NCBI GenBank assembly: GCA_027008965.1
Contig: JALVDN010000004.1
Coordinates: 1-6,192, forward strand
Source of the DNA: Flavobacteriales bacterium
GTDB lineage: Bacteria > Bacteroidota > Bacteroidia > Flavobacteriales > Flavobacteriaceae
DNA length: 6,192 bases
Direction: 5' to 3'
Shown piece by piece: positions 1-6,082 of the stretch (the first letter of the stretch is position 1; each line of letters starts with the position of its first letter). The position numbers and the translations under genes were made by a program. A model generated the notes under the pieces. That model ran no database searches, was not told the origin of the DNA, and worked only from the letters and a program-made list of their open reading frames with translations.

Positions 1-231
1 ACAAAATTTTACCCCAATCCCAGTAGCGGTAAGTTTGCAATAGAACTTGGAAAAAAATATGATCATATTCATATTTCCATAAAAGATATTGCCGGAAAAA
101 TCATGTATGCCAAATCATTTATTGATACCCAAAAAATAAATATTAATTTAAATGAAGTTCCATCCGGCTTATATTTCGTTCAAATCTATGCCGGAGAAAA
201 AAATACAATGATTAAGTGGATAAAAAATTAA
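1..231 (+). CDS. C-terminal end of a T9SS-secreted protein (type A sorting domain), 5' partial
   Basis: The frame is open from the first base and ends at TAA (229-231), giving the last 76 residues of a larger protein. It begins with FYPNPSSG, followed by a beta-rich stretch (IHISIKDIAGKIMY), then LNEVPSGLYFVQI and a basic end, KWIKN. This is the classic layout of the type A C-terminal domain (Por secretion tail) of Bacteroidota: an N-P-x-x-G box, a 'D-x-x-G-K' turn, 'L-x-x-G-x-Y' and a final lysine-rich strand. In known systems this tail directs a protein already exported by Sec across the outer membrane through the type IX system, and is then removed during surface attachment or release. The functional part of the protein lies outside the window, so its activity cannot be told. 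The next gene starts only 12 bases downstream on the same strand, which suggests co-transcription. Confidence 0.9.
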   Translation, partial: TKFYPNPSSGKFAIELGKKYDHIHISIKDIAGKIMYAKSFIDTQKININLNEVPSGLYFVQIYAGEKNTMIKWIKN

Positions 232-243
232 AAACTCTAAAAA

Positions 244-1344
244 ATGAAAACGCTTCTCTATTTTCTCACATTGATTTGTTTTTTTACAACCAAAGCCCAA
301 GACAGGTATTACGGACATCCGAGCAACTATCCGCCAAACGAATTTACCGTTAATACAGGTTATAATTTCGATTATAAAATGACCGGTATTATGTCATTTC
401 GTGGTCAAAGGCATCCGTTTGTTTTTTATGTCAATTCCGCCGACGGCTCTTTGGGTATCAAAGACGACGATATGGCTTTTATGTTGGCACGTCCCGTTAC
501 AAACCGGAATGAAAAGTTTGATTTTGCCGTTTTAATTCCTGACAAAGGAACGAGAGTTTATGCTACTATGAACGATCCGGAGGAAGGAGAACAAAAGATT
601 TGCTACACTTCCAAAAGAAGTTTATCGGCACCGGCAATGCAATTGCAGTTTGCCCATGCCGAAACCTTTCACCGGTTTATGCAAAATGCCACCAAAAGAC
701 CCGTAGGCAATCATCCTGCTTTTGGTCCGCAAACACTTTACACCGGTGAAATGAATGGCAAGACGTTTAAAGTAACCATGTCCAAAAGAGGCGCACCGGT
801 AAGAATCACGCCTGCACATGTAGGTTTTCTTTGCGGCGTTTTTGCCGATGATAACCGGAGAAAAAACCGGTATATTACCAAATTTGAAATGTCCAACGGT
901 GTGAAGATTGAAATGCATAGCTTTTCAAAAACAAACTTTATATGGACGGCAAGCGGTTATACCGAAGAAGGACAATCCACTTACAATGTGGAAAGTATGA
1001 CCAACAATCAGGAAAGACTGAAAGAAATCAGTGAAAACATGGAACGAATCAGAAGAAATATGGATTATTCCAATCCGGATTCCATTGAAATGGCAGGTTT
1101 GAAAATGATGATTGAAACCCAACGCTTTAATGCCATCAAAAGCGGGCATCCCGAAAGACAAATATCCGAAGCCGATGCCGGTGTTTTGATCAACCGGAAA
1201 GCCCGGATATTAGATAAAAGAAAAGAGTGTAAAAGATTAAAAGAAATGGGTGACAAAAGAGGTGAAGCCATGTGTCAACAACAATTGAAACGTATGGAAG
1301 AAAGATTTCAAGAAATGTATAACCGATACATTAATGTACGATAA
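244..1344 (+). CDS. Exported protein of unknown function with a charged helical C-terminal region
   Basis: I do not recognise this 366-residue protein as a named family. Residues 1-19 (MKTLLYFLTL...TTKAQ) form a Sec signal peptide ending in the A-Q common in Bacteroidota, and no lipobox cysteine follows, so it should be periplasmic or outer-membrane associated. Residues about 35-245 alternate short hydrophobic and polar strands with conspicuous aromatic residues. There seem to be two similar beta-rich halves, about 38-125 and 163-240, loosely resembling LolA-like or DUF4412-like folds; this resemblance is only an impression. Residues about 253-360 are rich in K, R, E, Q and M and read as amphipathic helices or coiled coil. 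Cysteines after the signal are at 120, 197, 329 and 344. The ATG at 244 is preceded by an A-rich stretch rather than a Shine-Dalgarno site, and it gives a complete signal peptide, which supports this start. It lies 12 bases after the T9SS cargo gene, so the two are probably one operon. Confidence 0.85.
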   Translation: MKTLLYFLTLICFFTTKAQDRYYGHPSNYPPNEFTVNTGYNFDYKMTGIMSFRGQRHPFVFYVNSADGSLGIKDDDMAFMLARPVTNRNEKFDFAVLIPDKGTRVYATMNDPEEGEQKICYTSKRSLSAPAMQLQFAHAETFHRFMQNATKRPVGNHPAFGPQTLYTGEMNGKTFKVTMSKRGAPVRITPAHVGFLCGVFADDNRRKNRYITKFEMSNGVKIEMHSFSKTNFIWTASGYTEEGQSTYNVESMTNNQERLKEISENMERIRRNMDYSNPDSIEMAGLKMMIETQRFNAIKSGHPERQISEADAGVLINRKARILDKRKECKRLKEMGDKRGEAMCQQQLKRMEERFQEMYNRYINVR

Positions 1345-1367
1345 GCAATACTTATGATGATGAATGT

Positions 1368-2678
1368 TTACGGCTGTGTGTGTTTTCGACCATATACATA
1401 GGCTCCCACTCCTAGCATGAGATACATAAGTAAAATAAAAAGCAGTTGTTCCGGACGGTTCAAGGCTTCATAATAAAGAATCAAAACAACGCCTACAAAA
1501 AGTCCTGTCATAGCAAGCGTTGTCATCAATGCTGAACTATTCGTTTTATTTCGAATAACATGATTTGCATAAGCTACAATTAAAGAAGAAATAATAAATG
1601 TTACACTTCCGAATTCAAGAATGAGACGTAATCCCCCCACTAGTATCAAGAAAGCTCCAAATAAAGCCATCGTAATGATAGCATTAACAGGAATACCTGA
1701 TCTTTTTCTTGTTAAAAATTTAGGGAAATATCCATCTTCAGCTATAGCCGCCAGTTGACGCGAAGCTCCGAAGAGAGTTCCGTTGATGGCACTACTTGTA
1801 GAAAGAAGCGCTCCGAAAATTACCAACCATTCCCCCCATTTGCCCAAAATCATTTTGGCTCCCGCCGCCAAGGCATATTCTTTGTTTTTTATTAATTCTT
1901 CTTCAGGAATGGCAAACAATGCCCCCAAAGCAATTATCACATAAATTAAAATAACAACAACAATGGCAGTGTATATAGACCGTGGAATCAATTTATTAGG
2001 TTTTTCTATTTCTTCAATGGCATTAATAACTAACTGAAAACCCTCATAAGCAACAAAAGTGATGGAAGAAACGATTAATAATTGTAATAAAGAAGATTGT
2101 TCGGCATCCATATACATTTCTTTCAAAAATGCGATGAAACTCTTTTGTCCGTGCTGCATCAATAAAAACGAAATAACGGCTAAAATCAAGACTTTTGTAT
2201 ACACCAAAAAATCTTCAATTTTTCCCATTCCTTTCACACTCCATGTATTAATCAAAGCAAAGATTCCTATAATCATCCATGCTACCGTTTTTTTTATCCA
2301 TATATCTGTAGCCCAATCACTTCCGCTTAAAATATAAGATGAAAATGTATAAGCATAAAGTGCAAGTGTGCTGATATAACCGAAAATGGTTATCCATCCG
2401 ATCGCCGATGCCATTTGGTGAGAATGACTAAATGTACGTTTGACAAAAGCGTAGGTGGCTCCGGGATCTTTATAATAAACACCTAATTTAACATAAGAAT
2501 AAGCGGCTAATAAAGCCAGAAAGCCTCCAAAAATTATTGCTACCGGAGTTAACATTCCTACCATTTTTACGGATATTCCTAAAATGCTGAATATCCCGCC
2601 TCCAACCATTCCGCCAATGGCAATGGCAACCAATTCAATTAAACCCAGATTTTTTCCACGCTTTCTTACATAACTCAT
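1368..2678 (-). CDS. APC-superfamily amino acid permease
   Basis: This is an inner-membrane transporter of the amino acid-polyamine-organocation superfamily, which imports or exchanges amino acids; the substrate cannot be read from sequence. From the start chosen here it has 436 residues and about 12 hydrophobic segments, as usual for the family. The first helix carries the family glycine motif IGGMVGGGIFSILG (21-34), which lines the substrate site in structures of relatives. Helix 6 and the following loop read FVAYEGFQLVINAIEEIEKP (208-227) and lead to IPRSI, matching the conserved 'EEIxxPxxxIPRSI' signature. The stretch GASRQLAAIAEDGYFPKFL (304-322) with the following SGIPVNA is the conserved loop after helix 8. 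The frame is open up to an ATG at 2762, but the extra 28 residues are polar and unlike the family. The internal ATG at 2676-2678 gives MSYVRKRGKNLGLIEL, a typical short basic N-terminus. It converges on the upstream plus-strand gene with only 23 bases between the stops. Confidence 0.9.
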   Translation of the reverse strand: MSYVRKRGKNLGLIELVAIAIGGMVGGGIFSILGISVKMVGMLTPVAIIFGGFLALLAAYSYVKLGVYYKDPGATYAFVKRTFSHSHQMASAIGWITIFGYISTLALYAYTFSSYILSGSDWATDIWIKKTVAWMIIGIFALINTWSVKGMGKIEDFLVYTKVLILAVISFLLMQHGQKSFIAFLKEMYMDAEQSSLLQLLIVSSITFVAYEGFQLVINAIEEIEKPNKLIPRSIYTAIVVVILIYVIIALGALFAIPEEELIKNKEYALAAGAKMILGKWGEWLVIFGALLSTSSAINGTLFGASRQLAAIAEDGYFPKFLTRKRSGIPVNAIITMALFGAFLILVGGLRLILEFGSVTFIISSLIVAYANHVIRNKTNSSALMTTLAMTGLFVGVVLILYYEALNRPEQLLFILLMYLMLGVGAYVYGRKHTQP

Positions 2679-2802
2679 ATCAAGATATATTTGAGGATTC
2701 AAATTAAATAAAATAGTACAATTAAAACGCGATCTTTTTTTCAATCCATAATTATAATTCAATGTTGGAACATAAATTATTACTTTGGATTAAAGAATTA
2801 TT
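2679..2802. promoter_or_regulatory. Divergent intergenic region between the permease and DCC genes, weak promoter candidates
   Basis: This 124-base AT-rich gap separates two divergently transcribed genes and must hold both promoters if each is expressed. On the plus strand TTACTTTG at 2780-2787 matches the Bacteroidota -7 consensus TAnnTTTG at all but one fixed position, 15 bases before the GTG start of the DCC gene. On the minus strand TTAATTTG, about 20 bases before the permease ATG, has the same single mismatch. Neither has a TTTG or TTG box at the expected 17-23 base spacing, so both are weak predictions. Confidence 0.3.
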
Positions 2803-3192
2803 GTGAATGACTTAGAAAATTGCTCCGGAGATTTATCTTATATTATTTTTGACAATGACTGTGGATTATGCAATCAATCGGTCGGTATCATTGTCCGGCA
2901 AGATAAAAATAACCGCTATCAGTATCTTCCTAATAATTCCAAAGTTACACGTCGATTATTATCCGAATATGGTTTGGAGGGACTGGAGAAATAAACGTTT
3001 ATTCTATTTGAAAAGGACAGGAGTTATTACATCAAAGCCCAAGCTGTCAGAAAAATTTTGTCTAACCTGCCCTACGTGCGTATTCTTAGAATAATTCTAT
3101 ATGCTTTTCCGTTATTTTTATTAAATCCATTTTACGGTTATATTGCAAAACACCGCAATAAGCTGACCATGAACTCCGGTTGTGAAACATAG
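2803..3192 (+). pseudogene. DCC-family (DUF393) thiol-disulfide protein, interrupted by an in-frame TAA
   Basis: The first 63 codons encode a DUF393 start: YIIFDNDCGLCNQSVGIIVR, with the D-x-x-C-x-x-C motif at Cys20 and Cys23. The family is named for this D-C-x-x-C-type thioredoxin-like signature and is presumed to act in thiol-disulfide exchange; precise roles are mostly unknown. Codon 64 is TAA (2992-2994). Reading on in the same frame, without any frameshift, gives 65 more family-like residues, TFILFEKDRSYYIKAQAVRK then ILSNLPYVRILRIILYAFPL and ...HRNKLTMNSGCET, ending at TAG (3190-3192). The total of 129 codons before that stop fits the usual length of about 130 residues for the family. 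One base change at 2992 (for example GAA, CAA or AAA to TAA) would explain it. The start is GTG at 2803; an upstream in-frame TAA at 2791 excludes a longer form, and no ATG lies in frame before the motif. The 63-residue product keeps the cysteines but lacks the helical C-terminal half. A sequencing error is the main alternative. Confidence 0.8.
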
Positions 3193-3212
3193 AAAGTTAA
3201 TAAAACCTACCC

Positions 3213-3776
3213 TTAGAAATGAATTGTAAAACGCAAACCATAGTGAAAATTATCTTGATTGAAATGATAGTCGCCGTTGAGCGGATGACCTTTGACTAAG
3301 CCAAACGTGTGTAGATAACCTCCGAAAATTTCCAACCCGAAATGGTTTAATATTCCGGTCAATGCCACACCACCTCCCGAAAAAATGTTATGATAATAAC
3401 TTCGCCAATAATTGGACAGATTTTGACTGCTTTCCTTGGCTACTTCATAAGTATAATTCACTTCTGCAAATGGAGCAATTTTTTTCTTAATGAAATAATA
3501 TCTTGCAAACGGGCCCAACCAATATGCACGATCATCCGAATTTAATACATCCAGGCCTGTTTCCATTCCCATATTAAATTTTGAAAACCAAAACTTTCCA
3601 TATCGTACTTCCAAATTTATTGTATAGGAATGCCTACTTAATCCACCAAAAAAATTTAAACTTACTAGGTTTTTGTTTTTATCAAAGTATGAAAAATCGG
3701 TTTTTGTGGTTGTTTGGACCTGTCCTGTTATCACAATAGAATAAAAAAGACTGAAGAAAAGAATATGCTTTTTCAT
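3213..3776 (-). CDS. Small outer-membrane beta-barrel-like protein
   Basis: This is a 187-residue exported protein of no recognised specific family. Residues 1-19 (MKKHILFFSLFYSIVITGQ) form a signal peptide with a Q at the likely cleavage point. The rest is made of alternating aromatic and polar strands: about 36-45, 50-60, 63-77, 83-95, 99-112, 128-140, 144-158 and 174-187. It is glycine- and tyrosine-rich and ends in phenylalanine (LRFTIHF). A terminal aromatic residue and roughly eight amphipathic strands are the pattern of a small barrel in the outer membrane, but the topology is my estimate. There is no catalytic motif. The gene stands alone: its promoter lies directly upstream and its stop is 20 bases from the end of the convergent DCC reading frame, with no clear terminator between them. 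Confidence 0.8.
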   Translation of the reverse strand: MKKHILFFSLFYSIVITGQVQTTTKTDFSYFDKNKNLVSLNFFGGLSRHSYTINLEVRYGKFWFSKFNMGMETGLDVLNSDDRAYWLGPFARYYFIKKKIAPFAEVNYTYEVAKESSQNLSNYWRSYYHNIFSGGGVALTGILNHFGLEIFGGYLHTFGLVKGHPLNGDYHFNQDNFHYGLRFTIHF

Positions 3777-3804
3777 GACATTGCAATTTTGCCGGAAGAC
3801 TAAG

Positions 3805-3835
3805 CAAATTTATAAATATTTTTCTTCAATTCAAA
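3805..3835 (-). promoter_or_regulatory. Bacteroidota-type sigma promoter for the beta-barrel gene
   Basis: Read on the minus strand, TTTG (3835-3832) is followed after exactly 19 bases by TAAATTTG (3812-3805). This matches both boxes of the Bacteroidota housekeeping promoter, -33 TTTG and -7 TAnnTTTG, with standard spacing. The -7 box ends 28 bases before the ATG at 3776, leaving a short leader. It is the best promoter in the window and implies that the barrel gene is transcribed independently of its minus-strand neighbour. Confidence 0.75.
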
Positions 3836-3909
3836 TAATATATTGTTTTTCCTATGTAAAATTGTTAATGAAATTAAGCATAAACTATTTATAAAAACAA
3901 CAGTAAGAA

Positions 3910-3941
3910 TAAAAAAACAAAAAGGGCCAAAGTGGCCCTTT
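3910..3941 (-). terminator. Intrinsic terminator of the 182-residue lipoprotein gene
   Basis: A perfect 9-bp inverted repeat, AAAGGGCCA (3921-3929) and TGGCCCTTT (3933-3941), flanks a 3-base loop. On the minus strand the hairpin runs directly into a T-rich tract (complement of 3911-3920, broken by one G), the form of a Rho-independent terminator. It sits about 30 bases past the stop codon at 3972. The plus-strand side has no long T run and no gene that would need it. It separates the lipoprotein gene from the beta-barrel gene. Confidence 0.85.
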
Positions 3942-3971
3942 AATATCACTTAAGTATGAAAATTAATTTAT

Positions 3972-4520
3972 CTATTCCAATGCATATACCCGAACTCTCA
4001 CATATCCAAATCCCTTTTTATCCGAATAATCATCCAAAACAACATTAGATTTATTTCCTCCATTCTTTGCTTTAAACTCCCAAACTACATAATTTTTTTC
4101 TTTTCTGATAGGTGTTCCGTATTTTTCATTGAAAAAGCTAATGAAATCATTAAAAAGCTTATGACCTTTCTCAATTGATCCTTTCAAATCCTTATCATTT
4201 TTATAATATGTATTTAGCTCTGCGCTCATCAACCCGAACTTATCAAATTCCAACAGAAGGTCATAAGAAAAACCTTTTTTCGGGTCGATTTCTTTGGAGT
4301 AGTTTAAAAAAGAACCACTGTCATCATATAAATCTTCTTTACCCATGACTTTTAACACGTCTTCTTTTGAAGAATTGAGAGATAACCCTCTAAAATCTCC
4401 ACCGGTTTTAGTCATTACTTTTGCTAGATCTCCTTCTAAAGTTCCTTGGGATTCTTTACCGCCACAGGAAACTAAAAAGGCAAACAATACCAAACTTGTA
4501 AATTTTAAGATTTGTTTCAT
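3972..4520 (-). CDS. Lipoprotein of unknown function, 182 residues
   Basis: The N-terminus MKQILKFTSLVLFAFLVSC is a lipoprotein signal peptide with lipobox LVSC; cleavage would leave lipidated Cys19, followed by GGKES. The mature part is hydrophilic, lysine- and aspartate-rich. Residues about 42-57 (FRGLSLNSSKEDVLKVMG) resemble the 'G-x-x-x-x-x-S-K-x-x-V' opening seen in small periplasmic lipoproteins of the BamE/SmpA-like type, in which a short helix follows a strand. This is a weak pattern match only. Later strands include FSYDLLLEFDKFGL and KNYVVWEFKAKNGG, and the end reads GFGYVRVRVYALE. It has no cysteine other than Cys19 and no visible catalytic motif. It is flanked by its own putative promoter and a strong terminator, so it appears to be transcribed singly. 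The ATG at 4520 gives a complete signal peptide, so the start is secure. Confidence 0.85.
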   Translation of the reverse strand: MKQILKFTSLVLFAFLVSCGGKESQGTLEGDLAKVMTKTGGDFRGLSLNSSKEDVLKVMGKEDLYDDSGSFLNYSKEIDPKKGFSYDLLLEFDKFGLMSAELNTYYKNDKDLKGSIEKGHKLFNDFISFFNEKYGTPIRKEKNYVVWEFKAKNGGNKSNVVLDDYSDKKGFGYVRVRVYALE

Positions 4521-4551
4521 TTTAGGTTGATTTAGAGTTATTTTGATTTGA

Positions 4552-4584
4552 TAAAGATATGAAATAATTATATATTTGTATCAA
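4552..4584 (-). promoter_or_regulatory. Possible promoter of the 182-residue lipoprotein gene
   Basis: On the minus strand TTG (4584-4582) is followed after 22 bases by TATCTTTA (4559-4552). The latter differs from the Bacteroidota -7 consensus TAnnTTTG only at the last base. The -7 box lies 31 bases before the ATG at 4520. The spacing is at the long end of the known range and the surrounding sequence is very AT-rich, so a chance match is possible. Confidence 0.35.
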
Positions 4585-4680
4585 TAGTTACAACTTTCAA
4601 AAAATAAATCATAATAATTAGTGATATATTAATAACAAATTATTTTCCTACAATGCTTTTTCCTATTCGAATATGTTCAT

Positions 4681-5583
4681 TCAAAACATTTTGAGGAAAA
4701 TTTCCGGACCGACCGAACTGTTCACATCTAAACCGCTTGGCCAGAAATTGCCTATTATTCCTACAATAGTAGTATCGGAATTAGCAATTTTATAATAATC
4801 ACGTGCAATAGTAGCTATATCGTTTTCGGTTATACCTGCATTTCCATGTAAAAATTCAATCCAATGTGCATCCATAACTAAAAATATTTTTTGATGCGTC
4901 TTTATTTTTGATTTTAAAATCAGTAATTCATTCAAAAATACCGTATCGGTTAAAGGCCTGGGTAGAAAATAATGATCAAATCCAACTAAATCCACACTTA
5001 CAGGTGTATAAATATTATGTATGTCAGGGTATGCTTCTATCACAAGAATAGGAACTTGTGGAATAGTGGATTTGATATAATCGCAAGCCTCTTTAAATTC
5101 ATCTTCCGGAATTCCGTTCCATGAAGGTTCTTCCCCTACATAAAAACTGTTAATGTAAATATGATTATTTATCAAGTCATTTACACTAATAAAAGCATCC
5201 CACCTTTGACGATAATCGGAACGCAAACCGTAGATAAACCCGCTTTTATGTCCTCCCGTATTTTTTAATTCAAAAAAGATTTCACTTAAATGTAAGACAG
5301 CCTTAACTTTATATCTATCAAAAACATGTAATCTGTTAATGATATTTTCCGTAGGATTTATCACCAATATATCAGCAATATTTGAAAAATCCTGAACTTC
5401 ATCAATATAATTTGTTTTATACTCATTATCCGTTGGATCATCCCACCCTACATCAATCAATGTATATCCGAAATATTTCAGGTTATTATTGGTTTTATCA
5501 GGAAATGATTCTTTTTGATTTTCTTTTTTGCATGAGATGAAAAATAAAACCATAAGCAAAATTGCTGATATTTTTTTATTCAT
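4681..5583 (-). CDS. Lipoprotein with a predicted glycoside-hydrolase-like TIM barrel
   Basis: The N-terminus MNKKISAILLMVLFFISCKK is a lipoprotein signal with lipidated Cys18, so the 300-residue product should be anchored in a membrane, perhaps at the surface. I do not recognise a named family. The mature part shows eight regularly spaced hydrophobic strands: about 37-44 KYFGYTLI, 70-77 ADILVINP, 92-100 KVKAVLHLS, 141-153 HIYINSFYVGEEP, 177-186 VPILVIEAYP, 198-206 DLVGFDHYF, 232-241 KIFLVMDAHW and 271-283 TTIVGIIGNFWPS. This fits a (beta/alpha)8 barrel. Glu151/Glu152 at the end of strand 4, Glu183 at strand 5, Asp203 and His204 at strand 6, Asp238 at strand 7 and Trp281 at strand 8 sit where glycoside hydrolases place catalytic and sugar-stacking residues. 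Enzyme activity and substrate are not shown. Its start lies 18 bases after the stop of the membrane-protein gene, so it is probably the last gene of that operon. No strong terminator follows. Confidence 0.8.
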   Translation of the reverse strand: MNKKISAILLMVLFFISCKKENQKESFPDKTNNNLKYFGYTLIDVGWDDPTDNEYKTNYIDEVQDFSNIADILVINPTENIINRLHVFDRYKVKAVLHLSEIFFELKNTGGHKSGFIYGLRSDYRQRWDAFISVNDLINNHIYINSFYVGEEPSWNGIPEDEFKEACDYIKSTIPQVPILVIEAYPDIHNIYTPVSVDLVGFDHYFLPRPLTDTVFLNELLILKSKIKTHQKIFLVMDAHWIEFLHGNAGITENDIATIARDYYKIANSDTTIVGIIGNFWPSGLDVNSSVGPEIFLKMF

Positions 5584-5601
5584 AACTTTGGTGTTTTCAA
5601 T

Positions 5602-6054
5602 TCACTTCCCACTCCTTGAAACTAAAATTGCAATAAATATGGAAGCCGGGACGGATATCCAACCGAAAAACAGCAAACTCCATGCAGATAAAAACAGTGC
5701 ATAAGATAAAATATCTTCCAAAGGAACGGGGGATTGATTAAGCGAACCTGCGCAATCTCCCGTAAGCCAAAAACATATATTAGTCCCGATTAGCAATAAA
5801 ACCCAACTTATTACATGCGATATAATTCCCGTCATCAAACCTGTTAGAATAAGTTTCCAAAAAACCTTCTTAACCGAATTCCTCATTATAAGTTTCCAAA
5901 ATATTAAACCGGTGAAAAAAGCGGATAAAACTGCAACCGGTATAAATATCCAATAACCTTTTCCGATTGCGGTATATGTAATATAAATACCTATTAACAA
6001 TCCGATTAATGCATTCCCCGTTGCAAATTTGGCAGCACTCCTTATCTCCATCAT
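5602..6054 (-). CDS. Four-helix integral membrane protein of unknown function
   Basis: From the ATG at 6052-6054 the product is 150 residues, MMEIRSAAKF... to ...LVSRSGK, and almost entirely hydrophobic. Helices are at about 11-30, 34-53, 66-90 and 116-146. A basic stretch (MRNSVKKVFWK, 57-67) joins helices 2 and 3. A longer loop with Cys94 and Cys101 (NICFWLTGDCAGSLNQ) joins helices 3 and 4 and could hold a disulfide if it faces the periplasm. I know no family for it. The same frame is open to an ATG at 6144, but the extra 30 residues are highly basic and overlap the coding end of the upstream gene, so the later start is preferred; the adjacent ATG at 6051 is also possible. It begins 28 bases after the upstream stop and ends 18 bases before the lipoprotein gene, consistent with one operon. 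Confidence 0.75.
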   Translation of the reverse strand: MMEIRSAAKFATGNALIGLLIGIYITYTAIGKGYWIFIPVAVLSAFFTGLIFWKLIMRNSVKKVFWKLILTGLMTGIISHVISWVLLLIGTNICFWLTGDCAGSLNQSPVPLEDILSYALFLSAWSLLFFGWISVPASIFIAILVSRSGK

Positions 6055-6082
6055 TCTATGTTTTTTACGAAACCGAAAAAAC

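Noticed and set aside
622..1271. Three minus-strand open frames inside the 366-residue exported protein gene
   Set aside because: They lie wholly within a coding gene with a clear signal peptide, have no family-like content or promoter, and look like chance antisense frames.
1341..1355. ATAAG-CAATA-CTTAT inverted repeat at the end of the 366-residue protein gene, as a terminator
   Set aside because: The stem is only 5 bp, AT-rich, overlaps the stop codon and is not followed by a T run.
2059..2337. Plus-strand open frame of 92 codons inside the permease gene
   Set aside because: Antisense to conserved permease helices; its hydrophobic and lysine-rich content is a by-product of the opposite strand.
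2992..2994. Recoding of the DCC stop codon (selenocysteine or programmed readthrough)
   Set aside because: The codon is TAA, not TGA. No selenocysteine-type stem-loop is evident just downstream, and TAA is the normal stop of other genes in the window. A mutation or sequencing error is simpler.
2849..3094. Frame on the plus strand overlapping the DCC gene, considered as evidence of a frameshift
   Set aside because: Its translation is not family-like. The true continuation of the DCC protein is in the original frame directly after TAA, so the lesion is a nonsense codon and not a frameshift.
4345..4530. Plus-strand 61-codon frame over the start of the 182-residue lipoprotein gene
   Set aside because: Antisense shadow of the lipoprotein signal peptide region, with no independent support.
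4585..4680. AT-rich inverted repeats downstream of the TIM-barrel lipoprotein gene, as a terminator
   Set aside because: Only short A/T stems with long loops can be drawn, as expected by chance in such AT-rich sequence.
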